A stretch of 64,000 nt of DNA from Tardiphaga sp052076105 (GTDB taxonomy: Bacteria > Pseudomonadota > Alphaproteobacteria > Rhizobiales > Xanthobacteraceae): the NCBI RefSeq assembly GCF_052076105.1, contig NZ_CP197245.1, positions 4,712,001-4,776,000 of the forward strand. The letters are read 5' to 3'. Each line of letters begins with the position of its first letter. Within the stretch, counting starts at the first letter, position 1. Of the stretch, positions 58,962 through 64,000 are shown one piece after another. Position numbers and translations under genes: made by a program. A model generated the notes under the pieces. That model was not told where the DNA came from. It saw nothing but the letters and a program-made list of their open reading frames with translations, and searched no databases.

Positions 58962-60551
58962 TCACCAGGCGGCGACAGCACCATCCGAGCGCGGGTCCGT
59001 CGCGCCTTCGAGCACGCCATTGGCGTGCAGCACAATGGCGCCGGCATGACCCATGGTGCCGGTATAGCTGCCGAGCACCTCAACCACGTGACCAGCATCC
59101 CGAAGCTGCTGGATCAGTGCGGGTGAAAAGCGGTCCTCGACCTTCAGCGTGACGCTCTCGTCACCCCAGGTCTTGCCGAGCAACCAGCGCGGCGCGGTCA
59201 CGGCCTGCTGCAGCGGCATGCCGAACATGCCGTAGCGCGAAAACACCGCCGACTGTGTCTGCGGCTGCCCTTCGCCGCCCATGTTGCCGTAGACCATACG
59301 ACGGCCGTCATCGAAGATCGCCATCGCGGGATTGAGCGTGTGGAATGGCTTGCGACCCGGCTTCAGCGCATTCCAGCCGCTCTCGGTAAGCCGGAACGAG
59401 GCGCCGCGATTCTGCCAACAGATGCCGGTTTCCGGCAGCACCACGCCGGAGCCAAACTCGAAATAGACCGACTGGATGAACGACACCGAACGGCCCTGTC
59501 CGTCGATGACGCCGAGCCAGATCGTATCGCCGGGCTTGCGCACATGCGGCCACGGCAAGGCAACCTTGCGATCGATATGGCGCGCCAGTTCATCAAGCTT
59601 CGCGTCCTCAAGGAACGTCGCGGGATCCACCGTCATGTGATCGGGATCGCCAACATGCTCGTCACGGACGATGAAGGCCTGCTTGGTAGCCTCGACGAGG
59701 CCGTGAATGTGATCGAAACCTTCGGCCTGGGTGACGCCGAGCCGATCGAACATTGCGAGGATCATCAGCGATGACAGACCCTGCGTTGGCGGCGCCATGT
59801 TGAACAGCTGCGCGCCGCGGACAGTGGTCGATAGCGGCGGGCGCTCGCTGGCCTGATGATTTTGCAGATCGGCCGCAGTGACCGGCGACCCCACCTTGGC
59901 AAGATCGGCGGCGATCGCATCGGCGAGTTTGCCCTTGTAGAAACTCTCGAAGCCCTCGGCAGCCAGACGCTTCAGCGTCACGCCGAGCGCGGGGAGCTTT
60001 ATCACATCGCCTTCGGCGGGCGCCTGACCGTTCGGCATGAAAGTCCCGGCGAAATTCGGCTGGTCCTTCAGCTCGGCAGATTTCTCCGCAGTGAGCTCAG
60101 ACTGGCTGCGCGTGACCACGATGCCGCTCTCGGCATAATAGATTGCGCTGTCCAGCAGGCGTTCGCGCGACAACGGCTTCTGCCAGTGCTTGGAAACATC
60201 CAGCGCCTTCTGCCAGCCGGACACTGTGCCGGCGACAGTATTGGCAGCGAGCGGGCCGCGGAACGGAATCGTCGCAGCGCCCTTCGCCGCATAGTAGGCC
60301 AGATCCACTGCCGCGCCGGCGCGACCGCAGGCATCCACCGTGATCGGCGCCTTGCCGGGCTCGGCGATCAGCCAGAAGCCATCGCCGCCGATGCCGGTCA
60401 TATGCGGATAGACCACGGCCAGCGCCGCTGCCGTGGCAATCGCGGCTTCAACGGCCGTACCGCCGTCCTTGAGCACATCGAGGCCGGCCTGCGACGCCAG
60501 GTGATGCGGAGAGGTCACCATGCCCCGTCGCGCGCGCGGTGTTTCAAGCAT
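58962..60551 (-). CDS. ggt: Gamma-glutamyltransferase family protein
   Basis: A 529-residue Ntn-hydrolase-type protein. RGMVTSPHHLASQAGLDVLKDGGTAVEAAIATAAALAVVYPHMTGIGGDGFWLI is the start of the GGT fold. The predicted autocleavage and nucleophile site is GDTIWLGVIDGQGRSVSFIQS near 343, where Thr would become the N-terminal residue of the small subunit. The end GGEGQPQTQSAVFSRYG binds substrate in the family. There is no signal peptide, so this is a cytoplasmic member. It may hydrolyse gamma-glutamyl or similar amide compounds. It lies 70 bases after the cytosine-deaminase-like gene on the same strand. Confidence 0.85.
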   Translation of the reverse strand: MLETPRARRGMVTSPHHLASQAGLDVLKDGGTAVEAAIATAAALAVVYPHMTGIGGDGFWLIAEPGKAPITVDACGRAGAAVDLAYYAAKGAATIPFRGPLAANTVAGTVSGWQKALDVSKHWQKPLSRERLLDSAIYYAESGIVVTRSQSELTAEKSAELKDQPNFAGTFMPNGQAPAEGDVIKLPALGVTLKRLAAEGFESFYKGKLADAIAADLAKVGSPVTAADLQNHQASERPPLSTTVRGAQLFNMAPPTQGLSSLMILAMFDRLGVTQAEGFDHIHGLVEATKQAFIVRDEHVGDPDHMTVDPATFLEDAKLDELARHIDRKVALPWPHVRKPGDTIWLGVIDGQGRSVSFIQSVYFEFGSGVVLPETGICWQNRGASFRLTESGWNALKPGRKPFHTLNPAMAIFDDGRRMVYGNMGGEGQPQTQSAVFSRYGMFGMPLQQAVTAPRWLLGKTWGDESVTLKVEDRFSPALIQQLRDAGHVVEVLGSYTGTMGHAGAIVLHANGVLEGATDPRSDGAVAAW

Positions 60552-60621
60552 TCATCGTCTCCAAAGTCTCTGGCATGCCAGCGGATCGTCGGGCGCAGTC
60601 GTAACGGGTCTGGCCGATGAT

Positions 60622-61830
60622 TCAAGCCTTTCGGACGACCTCGCCGTCGCGCGCCACCAGCCGGCCATTCTTGTAGACCGCGCGGCGCTTCGGCAGATCG
60701 ACCACCGCTTGCGGCACTTCAGGCGCATCGATGGCAACGAAATCGGCTCTGGCGCCGACGCGCAGGCCATGATCTTCGAGCCGCAACGCCTTGGCGCCAC
60801 CGGCGGTGACAATATCGAAGGCCAGCATCAGGTCTGCATCGGTGTTGAAGCCCGAACGGTAGCCGATCATCATTGCGCGACCGAGCATGTCGCCATCGCC
60901 ATAGGGCCACCACGAGTCGCGGATGTTGTCGCAGCCGCCGAACACGGTGACACCGGCCACACGCAGCAGTTTCACCGGCGGAAACGGCCGCGCCCCGGGC
61001 GCATTGGTCATGATGGCGACGCCGCTCACGGCCAGCAACTCGGCTGTTCGCTGCACCACATCGGCGGCGACATCGCCGAGCGAATAAGCGTGGCTGATAG
61101 CCACATGGCCCTGCATGCCCAGCGCCTGTGTGCGCGCGCAGATCTGCTCGATCTCGAAAATGCCGAGCATGGAGGGATCGTGCAGATGAATATCGACATC
61201 GACCCCGCGGCGCTCCGCGATACCGAACACGACGTCGAGATGCTTCTCGACATCGCGATCGAATCCGCCGGGGTCGAGGCCACCGATCACGTCCGCACCG
61301 AGATCGAAAGCAGCATCGAGCAGATCCGGCGTGCCTGGGCTGCGCAGGATGCCGCTTTGCGGGAAGGCGACAAGCTGGATGTCGATGAGGTCGCGATGCG
61401 CCTCGCGCACGGCGAGGATGGTCTCCAGCGATTTGAGACCGACCGAACCATCGACCATCACATGGCTGCGCATCCGTGTGCTGCCGTGCCCGAGGCAAAG
61501 CTCAAGCTGGCTCCGCGCCCGTTCCGCCATCGGCGCGGCCTTGGCCATGTTGTCTGCCTGGATCGCGACACGTTCCTGCACATTGAAGCCGTTCGAATAC
61601 GGCACGTGCGGCCGCCAGATATCGCCATAGAAACTAGTGTCGAGATGAACATGGCCTTCGACGAAGGACGGGATCACGAGCGTGCCGCCGAGATCGACGG
61701 TCTCTGCGGCTGTCGGTGCTGGATCGCTGCCGGATATGATCCCGGTGATCAGACCGCCACTGACCGCGATCGTGTTGAGGCTGCCATCGGCGAACTTCGC
61801 CTGCGTAAATATCGTGTCGATGTCGCTCAC
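60622..61830 (-). CDS. Cytosine deaminase-like amidohydrolase
   Basis: A 402-residue TIM-barrel metal hydrolase. Metal-site motifs: EGHVHLDTSFYGD near 60, DVDIHLHDPS near 220, SHAYSLGD near 250 and FGGCDNIRDSWWPYGDGDML near 305, the latter corresponding to the CodA-type D-N-R-D motif. Domain ends MRLEDHGLRVGARADFVAID are typical of this family. It deaminates or hydrolyses a nitrogen heterocycle; cytosine is only one option. It precedes the GGT gene by 70 bases, suggesting a nitrogen-scavenging unit. Confidence 0.85.
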   Translation of the reverse strand: MSDIDTIFTQAKFADGSLNTIAVSGGLITGIISGSDPAPTAAETVDLGGTLVIPSFVEGHVHLDTSFYGDIWRPHVPYSNGFNVQERVAIQADNMAKAAPMAERARSQLELCLGHGSTRMRSHVMVDGSVGLKSLETILAVREAHRDLIDIQLVAFPQSGILRSPGTPDLLDAAFDLGADVIGGLDPGGFDRDVEKHLDVVFGIAERRGVDVDIHLHDPSMLGIFEIEQICARTQALGMQGHVAISHAYSLGDVAADVVQRTAELLAVSGVAIMTNAPGARPFPPVKLLRVAGVTVFGGCDNIRDSWWPYGDGDMLGRAMMIGYRSGFNTDADLMLAFDIVTAGGAKALRLEDHGLRVGARADFVAIDAPEVPQAVVDLPKRRAVYKNGRLVARDGEVVRKA

Positions 61831-61923
61831 GCCAACCTCTCGGACTGATCTGCTGCCCTGAGGTTACAGGAGGACGGCGCGGCATGTATCCGCATGCCAG
61901 GCGCTACATGGCCGACCTGCGGA

Positions 61924-62409
61924 TCAGCTTTCGCGCGCAGCCTTGATGAGGTTGTCGCGCAACGTGGCAACGCCCAGCTGCATCTTCTTGAATTCGTCGG
62001 GCTCAAGGCCGGATGCCTTCACGAGATTCATGGTCAGCCCCTTCTCGCGCAATCGCCGGCCTTCGTCGGTCAGGGTGATCACCACCTGCCGCTCGTCCTC
62101 GGGATCGCGCTGCCGGCGCAGATAGCCCATGGTTTCCAGCTTCTTCAGGATCGGCGTCAGCGTGTTCGACTCCAGAAACAGCTTCTCGCCGAGGCTGCCG
62201 ACGGTTTGCCCGTCCTGCTCCCACAGCGCGACGATGGCGATGTACTGGGTATAGGTCAGGCCGAGCTTTTCGAGGATCGGCTTGTAGGCCCGGCCATAGG
62301 CCAGATTGGCTGAATAAATCGAAAAGCACAGGAAATCGGACAGTTTCGGCCCGGCCTGCCCGAAATCGGCGGAGGTTTGTTCAATCGATTTGGGCTTGAT
62401 GGATGGCAT
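61924..62409 (-). CDS. ohrR: OhrR, MarR-family organic-peroxide sensor
   Basis: A 161-residue MarR-type regulator. The redox Cys lies in LSDFLCFSIYSANLAYGRAYKPIL (near residue 28), with the two Tyr residues (YSAN, YGRAY) that stabilise it. The winged helix follows: LTYTQYIAIVALWEQDGQTVGSLGEKLFLESNTLTPILKKLE and RDPEDERQVVITLTDEG. Oxidation of the Cys by organic hydroperoxide releases DNA. It is divergent from ohr, the standard arrangement. Confidence 0.93.
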   Translation of the reverse strand: MPSIKPKSIEQTSADFGQAGPKLSDFLCFSIYSANLAYGRAYKPILEKLGLTYTQYIAIVALWEQDGQTVGSLGEKLFLESNTLTPILKKLETMGYLRRQRDPEDERQVVITLTDEGRRLREKGLTMNLVKASGLEPDEFKKMQLGVATLRDNLIKAARES

Positions 62410-62456
62410 GTTTGCACTCCGTCAGGGACACGAGAACGTGACCTGTCGAACACATA

Positions 62457-62480
62457 TATATCGGATGCGATTAGATCGGA
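62457..62480. promoter_or_regulatory. OhrR-site candidate 1
   Basis: TATATCGGATGCGATTAGATCGGA, matched at 20 of 24 bases by the site at 62511. It contains the near-palindrome ATCG-GATG-CGAT (centre). It lies 48 bases before the ohrR start. The sequence is given only in part: ATCGGATGCGAT core. Confidence 0.55.
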
Positions 62481-62510
62481 AGAGTTGACAAGAGCAGTCA
62501 TACCGCTACT

Positions 62511-62534
62511 TATATCGCATTCGATTACATCGTA
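62511..62534. promoter_or_regulatory. OhrR-site candidate 2
   Basis: Core ATCGCATTCGAT (62514-62525), followed by TACATCG. It lies 25 bases before the ohr start codon, where repression would be expected. It matches candidate 1 in direct orientation. Confidence 0.55.
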
Positions 62535-62558
62535 TACGATTTAAAAAGAGAAGCGATC

Positions 62559-62981
62559 ATGACCACGACCACCATCGAGAAGGTTCTCTACACCGCCCAG
62601 ACCCACACCACCGGTGGCCGCGATGGCGCCTCGCGAAGCTCCGACGGCCGGCTCGACGTCAAGCTGTCGCCTCCCGGCTCGGCGGGCGCCGGCACCAATC
62701 CTGAGCAGATGTTCGCGGCCGGCTGGTCGGCTTGTTTCATTGGCGCCATGGGCCGCGCCGCCAGCAATCTGAAGGTCAAGCTGCCGGCTGACGTTGCCGT
62801 CGATAACGAAGTCGATCTCGGCACCACAGGCGGCGACTTCTTCCTACAGGCCCGCCTCAATGTCAGCCTGCCCGGCCTGGCACCGGACGTCGCTCGCCAA
62901 GTGGTCGATGCCGCGCATCAGATTTGCCCCTATTCCAAGGCAACGCGCGGCAACATCAATGTCGCGATCAACCTGATCTGA
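62559..62981 (+). CDS. ohr: Organic hydroperoxide resistance protein Ohr
   Basis: A 140-residue protein. Both catalytic Cys residues are present: GWSACFIGAMGRAA (near 60) and ICPYSKATRGNINVAI (near 125). The Arg and Glu that complete the site are in GRDGASRSSDGRL and NPEQMF. Ohr reduces fatty-acid and other organic hydroperoxides with lipoyl thiols. AAAAAGAGAAG precedes the ATG. It is divergent from ohrR, with two similar sites between. A DipZ-like gene follows on the same strand after 95 bases. Confidence 0.95.
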   Translation: MTTTTIEKVLYTAQTHTTGGRDGASRSSDGRLDVKLSPPGSAGAGTNPEQMFAAGWSACFIGAMGRAASNLKVKLPADVAVDNEVDLGTTGGDFFLQARLNVSLPGLAPDVARQVVDAAHQICPYSKATRGNINVAINLI

Positions 62982-62994
62982 CCCTCACCTTCTT

Positions 62995-63019
62995 CCGCGG
63001 ACCGTCAACCGGTCCGCGG
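62995..63019 (+). other. Hairpin between ohr and the DipZ-like gene
   Basis: CCGCGGACCG pairs with CGGTCCGCGG (63010-63019) around a 5-base loop (TCAAC). No T tract follows, so it is probably not a full terminator and may be a processing or mRNA-stability element. Confidence 0.45.
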
Positions 63020-63076
63020 ATCGCGGCGCTCCACCGAACGGTCGCCGGCTTCACTCGTGTATTTCTGGAGATCAGC

Positions 63077-64000
63077 GTGACGTTCTTCATCCTCGCTTAT
63101 GCAGCCGGCCTGCTCACCATCGCATCGCCCTGCATCTTCCCGATTTTGCCGATCATTCTCGCCCGCGCGGACGAACCGTTTCGCCGCAGCGGGTTGCCTT
63201 TGCTGATCGGCCTCGCACTGACCTTCGCAGTGGCCGCTAGCCTCGCCTCTGTCGCCGGCAACTGGGCGATCGAGGCCAACCGATACGGCAGAACCATCGC
63301 CCTCATCGCGATGACGCTGTTCGGCCTGGCACTGCTGTTGCCGGCTCTCGCCACGCGACTGATGGCGCCGCTGGTGCTGCTCGGTGCGAGGCTGACGAAC
63401 TGGGCGGGCGAAAGCGGTGCAAATACACGTCGCACACCGGTCGCTTCGCTGCTGCTCGGCATTGCGACGGGCCTCGTCTGGGCACCCTGCGCCGGACCGG
63501 TGCTGGGCCTGATCCTTACCGGCGCAGCACTGCATGGACCAGGAATCGACACCGTGTTGCTGTTGCTCGCTTATGGCCTTGGTGCGGCAACCTCACTCGC
63601 CGCCGGCATGCTGCTGGGCGGACGTTTGCTCGCCAAGGCACGCGAGCTGATGCCATGGAGCGACGGCGTGCGTCGCACGCTGGGTGGCGCAGTGGTGCTC
63701 GGCGCCATCGCGATCTGGACCGGGCTGGATACGCGCCTGCTGACGCAATTATCACTACCGTCGACGACCGCGTTCGAAAGCAAGCTGATCGACACGCTGC
63801 AGCCCACACCATCCGCGCAGGCCGGAACGACAATCGGCAATGCCACGGTCCATGCGACGCTGTCGGGTCCGCTTGCGTCGATCGTGGGCAGCCGGCAATG
63901 GCTCAACACGTCGCCACTGAAGGCTGAGGACCTACAGGGCAAGGTCGTGCTGGTGAATTTCTGGACCTATTCCTGCATCAACTGCCTGCGCGTGCTGCCG
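63077..64000 (+). CDS. DipZ-like protein: CcdA-type membrane domain plus thioredoxin-like domain (incomplete)
   Basis: 308 codons are open to the window edge without a stop. Start: GTG at 63077 with GGAG 6 bases upstream. The CcdA-like domain begins at once (FFILAYAAGLLTIASPCIFPILPIILA), with the first redox Cys in ASPCIFP and the second in VWAPCAGPVLG near 139. Six or so membrane segments are visible. Then comes a periplasmic domain with VVLVNFWTYSCINCLRVLP, a CxxC thioredoxin-like active site (CINC). Such fused proteins carry reducing equivalents across the inner membrane to repair periplasmic oxidised thiols. Following ohr, it may belong to the peroxide response. Confidence 0.85.
   Translation, partial: MTFFILAYAAGLLTIASPCIFPILPIILARADEPFRRSGLPLLIGLALTFAVAASLASVAGNWAIEANRYGRTIALIAMTLFGLALLLPALATRLMAPLVLLGARLTNWAGESGANTRRTPVASLLLGIATGLVWAPCAGPVLGLILTGAALHGPGIDTVLLLLAYGLGAATSLAAGMLLGGRLLAKARELMPWSDGVRRTLGGAVVLGAIAIWTGLDTRLLTQLSLPSTTAFESKLIDTLQPTPSAQAGTTIGNATVHATLSGPLASIVGSRQWLNTSPLKAEDLQGKVVLVNFWTYSCINCLRVLP

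Overview
The window is about 64 kb of high-GC chromosomal DNA from an alphaproteobacterium, most likely Nitrobacteraceae (Bradyrhizobium, Rhodopseudomonas, Tardiphaga or Afipia type). This rests on the gene families present (TrcR/DUF1013, DUF1178, NdvA-type glucan exporter, TAXI-TRAP clusters, DmeRF, the PrkA-YeaH-SpoVR trio) and on dispersed palindromic intergenic repeats of the kind common in that family. I found no rRNA, tRNA, CRISPR array, integrase or intact insertion sequence. The content looks like core and lightly accessory chromosome.

Layout. 1-6 kb: end of a flavin monooxygenase, a CorA/ZntB-like channel plus OprB porin pair, then acetoacetate decarboxylase and 3-hydroxybutyrate dehydrogenase divergent from a patatin (ketone body/polyhydroxybutyrate theme). 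6-9 kb: Pit phosphate transporter and small envelope proteins. 9-12.6 kb: a KaiC-like double ATPase translationally coupled to a hybrid histidine kinase, with a possible EcfG stress promoter. 12.7-16 kb: thioesterase, nitronate monooxygenase, and a GST/TetR divergent pair with two matching operator-like sites. 16-18.4 kb: small envelope proteins, a YqaA/DedA protein and a HisE-like enzyme. 18.5-25.7 kb: orphan ABC binding protein, NdvA-type exporter, D-Ala-D-Ala carboxypeptidase, FadD, DUF924. 25.8-30.7 kb: peroxiredoxin, RnhA, ThrB, IspH, TrcR, a small ion channel and an orphan HicB. 30.7-36 kb: PhnA-like, OmpW, lipoprotein, PrpE and two TPR proteins. 36-42.8 kb: a TAXI-TRAP locus with one fused permease and three binding proteins, then a TctC-type binding protein. 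42.9-44.1 kb: a gene-free repeat island. 44.1-50.8 kb: secreted small proteins, ArgJ, a frameshifted gene, MutT, a methyltransferase, and the ComF-GrxC-amidase-DUF1178 operon. 51-56 kb: PrkA-YeaH-SpoVR stress operon. 56-64 kb: DmeR/DmeF metal efflux, an acyl-CoA ligase, gamma-glutamyltransferase, a cytosine-deaminase-like amidohydrolase, OhrR/Ohr, and the start of a DipZ-like redox protein.

Recurring themes are acyl-CoA and ketone metabolism (PrpE, FadD, decarboxylase, dehydrogenase, thioesterase), thiol and peroxide defence (GST, peroxiredoxin, Grx, amidase, Ohr, DipZ), and stress signalling (KaiC/kinase, PrkA trio). The most unusual sequence signals are an intrinsic-terminator-shaped hairpin with a T7 tract inside the 5' coding part of prkA, the KaiC-kinase operon with its EcfG-like promoter and altered phosphosite, the dmeR operator that overlaps its own ribosome binding site and start codon, and a secreted-protein gene broken by two same-direction frameshifts.
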